From: Sinorhizobium meliloti 4H41
Lineage (GTDB): Bacteria; Pseudomonadota; Alphaproteobacteria; Rhizobiales; Rhizobiaceae
Direction of reading: 5' to 3'
Assembly (NCBI RefSeq): GCF_000375585.1
Contig: NZ_AQWP01000009.1
Span: forward strand, 124,001 to 188,000
DNA: 64,000 nucleotides
Positions 38,316-48,363 of the stretch are shown piece by piece. Each line of letters begins with the position of its first letter. Within the stretch, counting starts at the first letter, position 1. Both the position numbers and the translations under genes were made by a program. Under the pieces are notes generated by a model. It was given only the letters and a program-made list of their open reading frames with translations. It was not told where the DNA came from and searched no databases.

Positions 38316-39179
38316 TCAAATCACCGTCTTTTCCGCAATGTCGAAAAAGGCCTCGCGAATATTCTGTGCTATGCTTCCCGGATGACCGTTGCCGATCGTC
38401 TTTCCGTCCACGGAAACGACGGGAAAGCAGATGCTGGTAGCAGCGGTGATGAAGACCTCCCGCGCCGCGAGCATTTCTTCCACGGAGAAGGCCTTTTCCT
38501 CGATCTTGAGGCCCAGCGGCTTGGCTACGTCCATCAGGGTGGTGCGGGTCACGCCGCGCAGAATGCCGTTCTCCGCCGGGCGGGTGCGTAACGTCCCTTC
38601 ACGGTCCACGATCCATACATTCGTCGCCGCCCCCTCTTTGACCGTGCCGTCCACGTCGACGAAGATCGCCTCCTGCGCGCCCGCTTCCTTCGCCCGCTGA
38701 CGGGCAAGCACATTCGGGAGAAGGCCGACGCTCTTGATGTCGACGCGGTCCCACCGGTTCTCCGGCACCGTTATGGCAGATATGCCCTCGGCATTCTTCC
38801 GGGCGATCGCGCCGGGGTCCGTGCGCTTGGCGGTGACGACGATCGACGGCGGCGTGTCCGCATCAGGGAAAACATGATCCCGCCGCCCGACGCCGCGGGT
38901 CACCTGCAGATAGAAGAGCCCGTTGCGGACCCTGTTTCGGCGCAGCACCTCCCGGATGACATGGATCAGCGCCGCACGGCTCATCGGCCAGCCTATCCTG
39001 AGCTCGCCCAGGGATCGCCCAAGGCGATCGAGGTGCCGGGTCAGGTCGATGATGAAGCCGTGGCGCACCTCGCAGACCTCGTAGACGCCGTCGGCAAACT
39101 GGTAACCGCGGTCCTCGACGTGAATGGCGGCTTCGGCGTGCTGGACGTAAGTGCCGTTGACATAGGCGATTCTCGGCAT
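38316..39179 (-). CDS. dat: D-amino-acid transaminase
   Basis: 287 residues of the fold-type IV PLP aminotransferase family. YVNGTYVQHAEAAIHVEDRGYQFADGVYE is the D-amino acid transaminase N terminus. The PLP lysine is Lys149 (DIKSVGLLPNVLA). Phosphate-binding EGAATNVWIV and ILRGVTRTTL are present. It interconverts D-alanine and D-glutamate via 2-oxo acids for peptidoglycan. A BCAT-like role is less likely given the N terminus. It is 11 bp from trkA. Confidence 0.88.
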   Translation of the reverse strand: MPRIAYVNGTYVQHAEAAIHVEDRGYQFADGVYEVCEVRHGFIIDLTRHLDRLGRSLGELRIGWPMSRAALIHVIREVLRRNRVRNGLFYLQVTRGVGRRDHVFPDADTPPSIVVTAKRTDPGAIARKNAEGISAITVPENRWDRVDIKSVGLLPNVLARQRAKEAGAQEAIFVDVDGTVKEGAATNVWIVDREGTLRTRPAENGILRGVTRTTLMDVAKPLGLKIEEKAFSVEEMLAAREVFITAATSICFPVVSVDGKTIGNGHPGSIAQNIREAFFDIAEKTVI

Positions 39180-39190
39180 GGCTGAGGCCC

Positions 39191-40567
39191 TCAGAAATAT
39201 TGAATGCTGACGCGGAAGAGCTGTTCGACATCGCGGACGGTCTCGGCGGCCGCGAGGAGGACCACGCGGTCCTTCGCCTTGATCCGCGTGTTGCCGTCCG
39301 GGCGCACATAGGCCTTGTCGCGATAGAGCGCGCCAATGCGGATGCCCTCCGGCAATTCGAGCTCGCGCAGCGCCTTGCCGACCAGCGGAGAGGTTTCGAG
39401 CGCCTCGGCCTCGATCACCTCTGCCATGCCGTTCTGCACTGCATAGACCGACCGGATGCGGCCTTTTCGCACGTGCTGCAGCACACGCGAGATGGTGACG
39501 GCGCGCGGATTGATATAGGCATCGACACCGGCGGCGCCGGCGAAGTCCTGATAGGCGGGTTCGTTGATCAGCACGAGGGTCGACTTCGCTCCCAGCCTCC
39601 TGGCAAGCATGCTTCCGAGGATGTTGATCTGATCGTTATTCGTCAGCGCGACGACGAGATCCGCCTCCTGGACATCCGCCTGCGCCAGGATCCGCTGGTC
39701 CATGGCCGAGCCGTGGAGGACCACCGTGCTGTTGAGCTTGTCGGCGACGAGCACGGCGCGGTCACGGTCGTTTTCGACGAGTTTCACCCGCATGCGCGGC
39801 TGCTGTTCCTCGATCGTTCGGGCGACGAAATAGCCGATATTGCCGGCGCCGAGGATGATGATCCGCCGCGCCTCCTGTTCCTCATGGCCGAAGAGCGCCA
39901 GCGTGCGGCGGGCATGGTCGCGGTCGCAGACCACATAGGCGAGATCGCCGGTCTTCAACTGGTCGGAGGAATGCGGAACTATCAGCTTGCCATCCCGGAA
40001 GATACCGGTGACGGTCGCGTGAAGATCGGGAAAGAGCTCGCTCAATTGCTGCAGCGGCGTGTCGACGACGGGGCAGTCTTCCATACATTCGATCGCAACC
40101 ATCGCGATCCGATCATCCGCGAAGCGCACCACGTCGGTGGCACCGGGAAAGGAAATACGCCGAAGCACGAGCCGCCCTACCTCGATTTCCGGAGAGATCG
40201 TCACGTCGATCGGGACGTTCTCGCGCGAAAAGAGGTCGGAATATTCGGGCGCCAGATAGCTCTGCGCGCGAATGCGGGCGACCTTGGTCGGTACGTTGAA
40301 TATCGCATGCGCTACTTCGCAGGCGACGATGTTGACCTCATCGTACAGCGTTACCGCGATGAGCATGTCGGCCTGATCGGCGCCCGCCCTCGCCAGTACA
40401 TCCGGATGCGCCCCGTGGCCGACGTAACCCCGCACGTCCAGCGTCTCGGTTATGTAGGCAATCAGCGCGGCCGACGTATCGATCACCGAAACGTCGTTAT
40501 TCTCGCGCGACAGCCGCTCGGCGATGCCGTAGCCGACCTGCCCTGCCCCGCATATGATCACCTTCAT
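39191..40567 (-). CDS. trkA: Trk system potassium transporter regulatory subunit TrkA
   Basis: 458 residues with two RCK modules. The first NAD-binding motif is IICGAGQVGYGIAERLSREN, the second IILGAGNIGYFVARTIEEQQ, each followed by a TrkA_C part. The peripheral protein controls TrkH/G potassium uptake by nucleotide binding. In rhizobia trkA follows ntrX, as it does here. Confidence 0.95.
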   Translation of the reverse strand: MKVIICGAGQVGYGIAERLSRENNDVSVIDTSAALIAYITETLDVRGYVGHGAHPDVLARAGADQADMLIAVTLYDEVNIVACEVAHAIFNVPTKVARIRAQSYLAPEYSDLFSRENVPIDVTISPEIEVGRLVLRRISFPGATDVVRFADDRIAMVAIECMEDCPVVDTPLQQLSELFPDLHATVTGIFRDGKLIVPHSSDQLKTGDLAYVVCDRDHARRTLALFGHEEQEARRIIILGAGNIGYFVARTIEEQQPRMRVKLVENDRDRAVLVADKLNSTVVLHGSAMDQRILAQADVQEADLVVALTNNDQINILGSMLARRLGAKSTLVLINEPAYQDFAGAAGVDAYINPRAVTISRVLQHVRKGRIRSVYAVQNGMAEVIEAEALETSPLVGKALRELELPEGIRIGALYRDKAYVRPDGNTRIKAKDRVVLLAAAETVRDVEQLFRVSIQYF

Positions 40568-40603
40568 TGCTGTTCCTTACCTCTGGGACGGATCTGCAGT
40601 GGC

Positions 40604-40709
40604 TCTAGAGCATTTCCAGGAAAAGTGTGTAACGGTTTTCCGTCCGGAAGTGCGTTGGACCAAAGGGTTGGAGCATTTCAGTGTTTTCATGAAACATTGA
40701 AATGCTCCA
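40604..40709. repeat. RIME1-like element between ntrX and trkA
   Basis: The element has a left part (CTAGAGCATTTCCAGGAAAAGTGTG...GGTTTTCCGTCCGGA) and a right palindrome TGGAGCATTTCA...TGAAATGCTCCA (40669-40709). That layout matches the Rhizobium-specific intergenic mosaic element RIME1. It fills most of the 174-bp gap. The RIME1 identification is from recalled sequence, not a search. Confidence 0.75.
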
Positions 40710-40741
40710 GATGGGGCGAAATACGCCCCGTCCGTTTTCAA

Positions 40742-42106
40742 TTACACGCCCAACGACTTCAGCTTGCGATGAAGGGCGGAGCGCTCCATTCCCACGAATT
40801 CCGCGGTGCGCGAGATATTGCCGCCGAAGCGGTTGATCTGGGCGATCAGATAGTCGCGTTCGAACATCTCGCGAGCCTCCCGCAGCGGTAAGGTCATGAT
40901 GTGCTGATCGCTCTGCGCCGAAATCTTCGGCAGGGTGTCCCCCACCTCGTTCGGCAGCATGTCGGCGGTGATCGGCGTATCGGGACCGTCGCTGCGCGCG
41001 AGAATCATCAGGCGCTCGATGTTGTTGCGCAGCTGGCGGATATTGCCGGGCCAATCATGCGCCTGCAGCACGGCCAGCGCATCCTCGCCTATCTTGCGGG
41101 GGCGGATGCCGGCCTGTTCGCTTACCTGTCGCATGAACATGTCGACCAGGAAAGGGATGTCCTCGCGCCGCTCCGCAAGAGCGGGAACGCGCACCGGAAT
41201 GACGGCGAGCCGGTGATACAGGTCCTCGCGGAAAAGGCCCTCGGTGATCATGTTCTCGAGATTGTAGGCGGTCGAGGAGATGATGCGGACATCGACCTTG
41301 ACGCGCTTGGAGCCGCCGACCCGCTCGAACTGCTGATCGACGAGGACGCGCAGGATCTTGTTCTGCGTTTCGCGCGGCATTTCGCCGACCTCGTCCAGGT
41401 AGAGGATGCCCCCATGGGCCTCCTCGAGCGCACCGGTGCGCCGCGGCTGCCCCGCGGTTCCTTCGGTACCGAAAAGCGCGATCTCCATTCTGTCGGGCGT
41501 GATCGCAGCCGCATTGAGAGCCACGAAAGGACCGTTGGCACGCGCGGACTTACGATGGATCATCCGCGCGACCAGTTCCTTGCCGGAGCCGGACGGTCCC
41601 TGGATCATGATGCGGCTGTTGGTCGGCGCCACTTTCTCGATCATCTGGCGCAGCTGCGACACTGCAACCGAGGTTCCGATCAGCTCCACCGGATCGCCCG
41701 ACTTCCTTTTCAGCTCGGAGACTTCGCGCTTGAGCTTGGAATTCTCGAGCGCCCGCTCGGCGATCAGGATCAGCCGGTCGGCCTTGAACGGCTTCTCGAT
41801 GAAATCATAGGCTCCGCGCTTGATCGCGGAGACGGCGGTTTCGATGTTGCCGTGACCCGAGATCATCACCACCGGCAAGTCGGGGTGGCGGTTCTTGATC
41901 TCGTCGAGCAGTGCCAAACCGTCGAGCTTGCTTCCCTGCATCCAGATGTCCAGGAAGATCAGGCGCGGCACACGGTCGTTGATGGCCGCGAGCGCGCTCT
42001 CGCTGTCGAAAGCGGTCCGCGTTTCATGGCCCTCGTCCGACAGGATTCCCGAGACGATCTCGCGAATATCCTCCTCGTCATCCACAACCAGAATATCAGC
42101 CGCCAT
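40742..42106 (-). CDS. ntrX: Nitrogen regulation response regulator NtrX
   Basis: 454 residues. Receiver domain with phospho-acceptor Asp53 (LDIWMQ), then an AAA+ domain with Walker A GPSGSGKE (170-177), and a C-terminal Fis HTH (LIAQINRFGGNISRTAEFVGMERSALHRKLKSLG). The sigma-54 loop is missing: where NtrC has GAFTGA, it reads ALFGTEG then TAGQPRRTG (217-225). It overlaps ntrY by 11 nt. NtrX pairs with NtrY to control nitrogen, redox and cell envelope functions in alphaproteobacteria. Confidence 0.95.
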   Translation of the reverse strand: MAADILVVDDEEDIREIVSGILSDEGHETRTAFDSESALAAINDRVPRLIFLDIWMQGSKLDGLALLDEIKNRHPDLPVVMISGHGNIETAVSAIKRGAYDFIEKPFKADRLILIAERALENSKLKREVSELKRKSGDPVELIGTSVAVSQLRQMIEKVAPTNSRIMIQGPSGSGKELVARMIHRKSARANGPFVALNAAAITPDRMEIALFGTEGTAGQPRRTGALEEAHGGILYLDEVGEMPRETQNKILRVLVDQQFERVGGSKRVKVDVRIISSTAYNLENMITEGLFREDLYHRLAVIPVRVPALAERREDIPFLVDMFMRQVSEQAGIRPRKIGEDALAVLQAHDWPGNIRQLRNNIERLMILARSDGPDTPITADMLPNEVGDTLPKISAQSDQHIMTLPLREAREMFERDYLIAQINRFGGNISRTAEFVGMERSALHRKLKSLGV

Positions 42107-44369
42107 TGGTATTACCCTTATCCTTTAAATTATCTTCGCCCCCGGTCTCGCCGGCAGGCGGCAGAACCACCCGGATCATCGCCCCGGCGCCGCCGTCGAA
42201 GTCCGGCGGTGCGTCGTGCAGTTCCAGTTGCCCGCCGTGGTCCTCGATGATCTTCTTGACGATAGCGAGGCCGAGACCGGTGCCCTTATCCCGCATCGTC
42301 ATGTACGGCTCCAGAATCCGGTGCCGGTTCTCGGTCGGAAGCCCCTTGCCGTTGTCGATGACGTCGACCACGAACCGGCCGGTGGTATCATCGCGACGGG
42401 ATCGGATGAGGACCTTCGGCGCGCCTCGCGACGTTCCCGCGGGCACGGCTTCGATCGCCTCCACCGCGTTCTTGACGAGATTGCCGAACGCCTGACCCAG
42501 CATGCGGCCGTCGAACTGCCCCTCGAGCGGTTCGTCGCCGAAATCGCGGACGAAGTTGATGTGGGTGTTGCCCATCTCGCGCAGGAATACGGCGTCCTTC
42601 AGGATAGCCCGCAGGTCGGACTTCTCCTTCGTCGGCTTCGGCATGCGCGCAAAGGCGGAGAATTCGTCGACCATCCGGCCGATGTCCTCGACCTGGCGCA
42701 CGATCGTTTCGGTGCACTGGTCGAAGACCGCACGATCCTCCTGATCGATCTGCCTGCCGTAGCGGCGTTTCAGCCTCTCGGCCGAGAGCTGGATCGGCGT
42801 CAGCGGGTTCTTGATCTCGTGCGCAATGCGGCGAGCGACGTCCGCCCAGGCGGTGGAGCGCTGCGCGATTACCAGATCCGTGATGTCGTCGACGGTGATG
42901 ACATAGGAGCCATGCGATTCGTCGCCCTCCTCCCGCGTCACCTGAACATTCATCGTGCGCTCGGTGCCGCCGCGCATGATGTTGATCTGCTTGCGGTAAT
43001 CGTTGCGGTAGCGGCTCTCGGCCTCAACCAGAACCGCTTCGATTTCCGGGGCCACGTCGCTCAGATTCGCGCCGATGAGCTCCGGCGCCGCCTTTTTCAA
43101 CATGCCTTCCGAAGACGGATTGAAGATGGTGATCCGTCGATCCCTACCGACGCCGATGACGGCTGCCGTCACGCCGGAGAGCACCGCCTCGATAAAGCGG
43201 CGGCGTTGGTCGACCTCGTCCTTCGCCACCAGGATCTGATCCTGCTGGGTCCGAATTTCGCTCACCATTTTGTTGAACGTGCGCGACAGGTTGCCGACGT
43301 CGCCGTCGACGGCGCGCACGGGAACGACGACGTCGAGATTGCCTGAGGCGACGCTGTCGGCCGCACCGATCAGCTGCCGGATCGGCCGGACGATGCGGTC
43401 GGCGACCGCAATGGCCGTCCAGATCGCCGCCAGCAGCACGATCAGGGCAAAACCGATGTAAAGGACGCCGAAGGCGATCTGCAGGGAGGTACGCCCGGCC
43501 TCGAGCGTCTTGTATTCCGCAGTGTTCTCTTCCATCAGCCGCATCGATCGCATGACTTCCGGATCGACGTTTCTGACGGTGTAGAGATAGGTGCCGGGAA
43601 TGTTTTCGAGCGGAATGACCGCCCCCACCAGATTGGTCACGCCCGGAGGGATAAGCGTCGGCTGGCCGGCAATGGTGCTTTTCAGTGCGTCCTGCGGGAT
43701 CGCCGGCAGCGGACGATCGGTCGAAATATTGGCTTGGAGTATGGCGCTGCCGTCGGCGCGCACGAGGAATGCGCCGAGCATGCCGCGCCCCCTCGCCTGC
43801 CGTGTCATCAGCTCGACGAAGCCGGTACGGTCGAGGCTATAGAGTTGGCGATTGCGCTCCAGGTCGTTGGCCATCGACACCGTCTGACCCTGAAGGTAGC
43901 TGGCATTCTCGAGGACATAGGCCTGCGCGACGTTCAGGGAGGAACGGACGATCGCCTGCGTACGCAGCGAGAACCAGCGGTCGAGGCCGACATCGAGGGT
44001 AATGCTGGCGAAGATCGCGACGAGGATCGCCGGCGTGATCGCGACGATCGAGAAGAGCGCGACGATGCGCACGTGCAGACGCGCTGCGGCTCTTCCCTTG
44101 CTGCGCGCCCTGAGCAGCCTGAAGATCTCGCGTGCGATGAGATAGATCAGGCCCACGACGAAGAGGCCGTTGATGCCGGCGCAGGCGATCACGATGTTTC
44201 TCTCGGGACGGATCGGCGTCAGGCCGAGAAGAACGAGCAGCGACAAGGTGGCGCAGATCAGGGCGCCGGTGGCGAGCATAAGCCCCGGCAAGGCAAAAGA
44301 GGCTCGCCGATCCTGGGCAGCAGTGACTCCGTCCTCCGTGCCCAATGGCAAGGCCATTCCATCCACCAT
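42096..44369 (-). CDS. ntrY: Nitrogen regulation sensor histidine kinase NtrY
   Basis: 757 residues from the ATG at 44369 (MVDGMALPLGTEDG), with GGGGGT 11 nt upstream. Longer in-frame starts at 44411 and 44474 are possible but lack a site. Membrane spans lie near 27-50, 57-79 and 102-124, then a periplasmic stretch and another span. HAMP and PAS domains follow. The kinase core has the H-box [20 protein letters not shown] and N-box FGNLVKNAVEAI. Downstream partner of ntrC across a 221-bp gap that I could not assign. Confidence 0.92.
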   Translation of the reverse strand: MVDGMALPLGTEDGVTAAQDRRASFALPGLMLATGALICATLSLLVLLGLTPIRPERNIVIACAGINGLFVVGLIYLIAREIFRLLRARSKGRAAARLHVRIVALFSIVAITPAILVAIFASITLDVGLDRWFSLRTQAIVRSSLNVAQAYVLENASYLQGQTVSMANDLERNRQLYSLDRTGFVELMTRQARGRGMLGAFLVRADGSAILQANISTDRPLPAIPQDALKSTIAGQPTLIPPGVTNLVGAVIPLENIPGTYLYTVRNVDPEVMRSMRLMEENTAEYKTLEAGRTSLQIAFGVLYIGFALIVLLAAIWTAIAVADRIVRPIRQLIGAADSVASGNLDVVVPVRAVDGDVGNLSRTFNKMVSEIRTQQDQILVAKDEVDQRRRFIEAVLSGVTAAVIGVGRDRRITIFNPSSEGMLKKAAPELIGANLSDVAPEIEAVLVEAESRYRNDYRKQINIMRGGTERTMNVQVTREEGDESHGSYVITVDDITDLVIAQRSTAWADVARRIAHEIKNPLTPIQLSAERLKRRYGRQIDQEDRAVFDQCTETIVRQVEDIGRMVDEFSAFARMPKPTKEKSDLRAILKDAVFLREMGNTHINFVRDFGDEPLEGQFDGRMLGQAFGNLVKNAVEAIEAVPAGTSRGAPKVLIRSRRDDTTGRFVVDVIDNGKGLPTENRHRILEPYMTMRDKGTGLGLAIVKKIIEDHGGQLELHDAPPDFDGGAGAMIRVVLPPAGETGGEDNLKDKGNTNGG

Positions 44370-44590
44370 GAAAAGTGCTACCCCCAACCGGCGTACCGAC
44401 GACACCGGCATACGCCTGCGTCCCGGACCGAGACATTGAACCTTACAGCGCCGCGTCTCCTTTCGGACACGCAAAGCTCCCCGCCCGCACCGGTCTGATC
44501 GACGGGCTGCGACCGAGCGCCGGCGAATCGGCGCTTATGCGAGGTTCAAGCAACGCATTGTGGCGAAAATGCAACGGTGTTGCATCTCAG

Positions 44591-46045
44591 TCAAGCGCTA
44601 CGCGAGCTGCGGTACACCGAGACCCCGAGTTCGCGGATCTTCTTGCGCAGCGTATTGCGGTTGAGACCCAGGAGGTCCGCCGCCTTGATCTGGTTGCCGC
44701 GGGTCGCCGTCAGAGCCGCGAGAATCAGAGGATATTCCATTTCCGCAAGGACGCGGTCGTAAAGGCCGGAGGGCGGTAAGGCATCACCAAAGCTCGCGAA
44801 ATACTGCCGCATGTTCTCCTCGACCGCCTGCGATATCGACAGCGAGCCCGAGCGCGCCGAAGCCTTCTCGATCGGGCTGTCCGGTATCTCCGAGCGCAGT
44901 TCGTTCTCGATGATTTCGCGGGTAATGACATCCTGTGGATAAAGTGCCGTCAGACGGCGAACGAGGTTCTCGAGTTCGCGCACATTGCCCGGCCAGGGAT
45001 GCGCCTTCATCAGCTCCAGAGCCTCCTGATCGAAGCGCTTGACGTCGAGCCCTTCCTTTTCGGCCTGCTGGACGAAATGACGGACAAGGTCCGGGATGTC
45101 TTCGGCTCGGTCTCTCAGGGGCGGCAGACGCAGCGGCACGACATTCAGGCGATAGTAGAGGTCCTCGCGGAAAAGGCCCTGATTGATCGATTGCTTCAGG
45201 TCCTTGTTGGTGGCGGCGACGATGCGGACATCCGAGCGGATCGGCGTGCGTCCGCCGACGGTCGTATATTCGCCCTGCTGCAGCACGCGCAGGAGACGCG
45301 TCTGCGCATCCATCGGCATGTCGCCGATTTCGTCCAGGAAGAGCGTCCCCCCCTCGGCCTGCTCGAAACGACCGGTGGAGCGCGTCTGGGCGCCGGTGAA
45401 AGCCCCCTTCTCATGACCGAACAGTTCCGACTCAATGAGGTCGCGCGGGATCGCCGCCATGTTGATGGCGACAAAGGGGCCGTTTCTCCGCTTGCCATAA
45501 TCGTGCAATGCACGGGCAACGAGTTCCTTGCCGGTGCCGGACTCGCCGGTGATCATCAGCGTGAGGTCGGTCTGCATCAGCCGGGCAAGCACACGGTAGA
45601 TTTCCTGCATCGCGGCGGAACGGCCGACGAGCGGCATCCCGTCCTGCGAATCGTCCTCGAGCTTCGAGGGCCGCCGCTTGGGTTCGGCGAGCGCCCGGCC
45701 GATGATGCCGATCAGCTCCGTCAGATCGAAGGGCTTCGGCAGATAGTCGTAAGCGCCCTTCTCCGAAGCCTTGATGGCCGTCATGAAGGTATTTTGCGCG
45801 CTCATCACGAGAACCGGCAGATCCGGCCGCGCCTTCTTGATCCGCGGCAGGAGATCGAAGGCGTTTTCATCCGGCATGACGACATCGGTCACGACCAGGT
45901 CGCCGTCGCCGGCCGCTATCCAGCGCCAGAGGGTTGCAGCATTGGAGGTGATGCGCACATCGTATCCGGCACGGCTGAGCGCCTGGTTCAGCACGGTGCG
46001 AATGGCAGCGTCGTCATCCGCGACGAGGATCGTTGCGCCCGTCAT
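44591..46045 (-). CDS. ntrC: Nitrogen regulation response regulator NtrC
   Basis: 484 residues. Receiver domain with Asp54 (VVTDVVMPD), sigma-54 AAA+ domain with Walker [11 protein letters not shown], the GAFTGA loop at 214-219 and Walker [12 protein letters not shown]. The C-terminal Fis HTH is [26 protein letters not shown]. It activates sigma-54 promoters of ammonia-limited genes. The start overlaps the ntrB stop by 4 nt. Confidence 0.97.
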   Translation of the reverse strand: MTGATILVADDDAAIRTVLNQALSRAGYDVRITSNAATLWRWIAAGDGDLVVTDVVMPDENAFDLLPRIKKARPDLPVLVMSAQNTFMTAIKASEKGAYDYLPKPFDLTELIGIIGRALAEPKRRPSKLEDDSQDGMPLVGRSAAMQEIYRVLARLMQTDLTLMITGESGTGKELVARALHDYGKRRNGPFVAINMAAIPRDLIESELFGHEKGAFTGAQTRSTGRFEQAEGGTLFLDEIGDMPMDAQTRLLRVLQQGEYTTVGGRTPIRSDVRIVAATNKDLKQSINQGLFREDLYYRLNVVPLRLPPLRDRAEDIPDLVRHFVQQAEKEGLDVKRFDQEALELMKAHPWPGNVRELENLVRRLTALYPQDVITREIIENELRSEIPDSPIEKASARSGSLSISQAVEENMRQYFASFGDALPPSGLYDRVLAEMEYPLILAALTATRGNQIKAADLLGLNRNTLRKKIRELGVSVYRSSRSA

Positions 46046-47190
46046 CCATCGGTTCCTTTTGTCATCGGAGTTTCGTCATCGGCCGCCAACCCCTTGGATG
46101 CCGGCATGAGAACGCGGAAGGTCGTGCGGCTATGCTGGCTGTCGCATTCGACGATGCCGCCGTGGCCGCCGATGATCTTGGCCACAAGCGCCAGGCCGAG
46201 ACCGGACCCGTTCGTCTTGGTGGTGATGAACGGGTCGAAAAGATGCGGCAGCAGATCGGGGGGGACGCCTGGACCGTTGTCATGCACGCAGAATTCCAAC
46301 GGCAGCGAAATCTTTTCGCGCGTTCCGGCGACCGACAGGCGAATGCCCGGCCGATAGGCCGTCGTCAGCAGAATCTCGCCGTCCGACCTGTCGCCGATCG
46401 CCTCGGCCGCATTCTTGATCAGATTAAGGAAGACCTGAACCAACTGGTCGCGGTTTGCGAAAACCGGGGGAAGCGACGGATCGTAATGTTCCGAGATCTT
46501 GATTCTCCGGGCAAAGCCGGCCTTGGCGATCGCCTTGACGTGGTCGAGCACCGCATGGATGTTGAGCGGCAAGCGGTCGACCGGGCGCTCGTCAGAGAAG
46601 ACCTCCATCCGGTCTACGAGCGAGACGATGCGGTCGGTTTCGTCGCAGATCAGTCTCGTCAGGGCGCGATCCTCGTCATTGACGGAGGTTTCCAGGAGCT
46701 GCGCGGCGCCGCGAATGCCCGAAAGCGGATTCTTGATCTCGTGGGCGAGCATGGAAGCAAGGCCGGTGACGGACCGCGCTGCGGCACGGTGGGTGAGCTG
46801 GCGGTCGATCTTGTCCGCCATGGACCGCTCCTGGAAGACGATCACCACCGATCCGGGTTGCGACAGTACCGGGGCCACATAAAGGTCGACGAGCTTGTCG
46901 GCTCCAAGGCGCGGAGAGCTGAGGTCCACCCGGTACTCGTTGACCGCCGCCCGCCGCTCACGAACCTGCTCGATCAGCGTCAGGAGCGGGCTGCCGAACG
47001 GAATGAAGGCGCTGATATCGTGCCGCGCAAGATGGTTGGCGCTGGCCCCGAAGAAGGATTCGGCCTCCCAGTTCGCAAAGGCGACGAAGCCATTCTCGTC
47101 CACCAGGATGACCGGATTCTGGATCGCGTTCAGCACGGCCATGGAAAGATCGTTGGCGCCTTCCACCGGTGCCGTTGCCTTCTCCGTCAT
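46042..47190 (-). CDS. ntrB: Nitrogen regulation sensor kinase/phosphatase NtrB
   Basis: 382 residues from the ATG at 47190, which overlaps the dusB stop by 4 nt; the frame continues upstream without coding signs. A cytosolic PAS domain (about 15-75) is followed by the H-box [20 protein letters not shown] (His150) and N/G boxes ([34 protein letters not shown]). No membrane spans, as usual for NtrB (NRII). It phosphorylates NtrC. Confidence 0.95.
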   Translation of the reverse strand: MTEKATAPVEGANDLSMAVLNAIQNPVILVDENGFVAFANWEAESFFGASANHLARHDISAFIPFGSPLLTLIEQVRERRAAVNEYRVDLSSPRLGADKLVDLYVAPVLSQPGSVVIVFQERSMADKIDRQLTHRAAARSVTGLASMLAHEIKNPLSGIRGAAQLLETSVNDEDRALTRLICDETDRIVSLVDRMEVFSDERPVDRLPLNIHAVLDHVKAIAKAGFARRIKISEHYDPSLPPVFANRDQLVQVFLNLIKNAAEAIGDRSDGEILLTTAYRPGIRLSVAGTREKISLPLEFCVHDNGPGVPPDLLPHLFDPFITTKTNGSGLGLALVAKIIGGHGGIVECDSQHSRTTFRVLMPASKGLAADDETPMTKGTDG

Positions 47191-48215
47191 GCCGCAATCT
47201 CCTCCCTCGCCGCCGCATCGCCGGAGCGAGCAATGGCGGCTACCACGCTGTCGCGTACGAAAGCCGTATCGGTCGATGTCAGGATCGCGGCCTTCTCCGA
47301 AGCGGGAAGCTCGGGCGCGAAACGATCGAGATACCAGCCCGCGTGTTTGCGGGCGGTCCGCAGCCCGACCTCCACGCCGTAGAATTCGAGCATCATCTCG
47401 TAATGCTCCGCAAATATGCAGGCGACGCCCGACGCATCCGGGTGAGCGGCAGCGCCGGCGAGAACGCCGGCATGCCACGGCCGCCCCTGGCACGATCGAC
47501 CGACCATGACGGCGTCCGCACCCGACCGGCGCAGGATCTCGTGCGCGTCGGCAACCGAACCCACATCGCCATTGGCAATCAGCGGGACGGAGACCACCTC
47601 GCGGACGGCCCGAATCGCGTCCCAATCGGCCTTGCCGTTGTAGAATTGCATCCGTGTGCGTCCATGAATGGTGATCGCCTTCACGCCTGCCTCCTCGGCC
47701 CTGCGGGCAATCAGCGGCGCATTGATCGAATTCTCGTCCCAGCCGAGGCGCATCTTGAGCGTTACCGGGACCGTGGCTGCGTTGACCGTCGCTTCGATCA
47801 GCGAAAGCGCGTGATCCGGATCGCGCATCAGCGCAGATCCGGAATAGCCGCCTGTGACCTTCTTCGCAGGGCAGCCCATGTTGATGTCGATGATATCGGC
47901 GCCATTGGCCTCGACGATCCTCGCCGCCTCGGCCATCCAATGCGCCTCACGCCCGGCGAGTTGCACGATGTGAGGATCGATGCCGGAATTCTTCAGCCGC
48001 GCCCAGGATTCGGCGGCATTACCGACCAGTTCGCGGCTCGCCACCATCTCGGTCACGACGAACCCGGCCCCGAAACGCCAAGCAAGGGTCCGAAAGGGCA
48101 GATCCGTCACGCCGGACATCGGCGCGAGCGCTACGCGATTGCGGATTTCGACATTCCCGATCAGAAGCGAGGGTGAAAAAGCCGTCGAGGGCAAATGCAT
48201 ATCTTTCAGGCACAT
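47187..48215 (-). CDS. dusB: tRNA-dihydrouridine synthase (NifR3/DusB)
   Basis: 342 residues. [22 protein letters not shown] is the FMN TIM-barrel start. The catalytic Cys is in [29 protein letters not shown] and the HYE-like tail motif ([13 protein letters not shown]) support the assignment. It reduces uridines in tRNA with FMN/NADPH. The classic nifR3-ntrB-ntrC operon order is kept. The ATG at 48215 is kept; an ATG five codons later (48200) is equally plausible. Confidence 0.93.
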   Translation of the reverse strand: MCLKDMHLPSTAFSPSLLIGNVEIRNRVALAPMSGVTDLPFRTLAWRFGAGFVVTEMVASRELVGNAAESWARLKNSGIDPHIVQLAGREAHWMAEAARIVEANGADIIDINMGCPAKKVTGGYSGSALMRDPDHALSLIEATVNAATVPVTLKMRLGWDENSINAPLIARRAEEAGVKAITIHGRTRMQFYNGKADWDAIRAVREVVSVPLIANGDVGSVADAHEILRRSGADAVMVGRSCQGRPWHAGVLAGAAAHPDASGVACIFAEHYEMMLEFYGVEVGLRTARKHAGWYLDRFAPELPASEKAAILTSTDTAFVRDSVVAAIARSGDAAAREEIAA

Positions 48216-48363
48216 GAAAATCTTGCACTATTTTTAGACATTGTTCTTCTGCTTGCCAAGCCTTTTCGACGCGCGGGACAAAATTCCTCGCATGGCTGGC
48301 CATGGCAGGACCTTCGCGGTACATCACGGCGAATATTGGCGAATGCGGGACCACATACAGAAG

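Noticed and set aside
47191-47940. An N-terminal extension of NtrB overlapping dusB
   Set aside because: It reads the wrong frame of dusB; the PAS domain begins right after the ATG at 47190.
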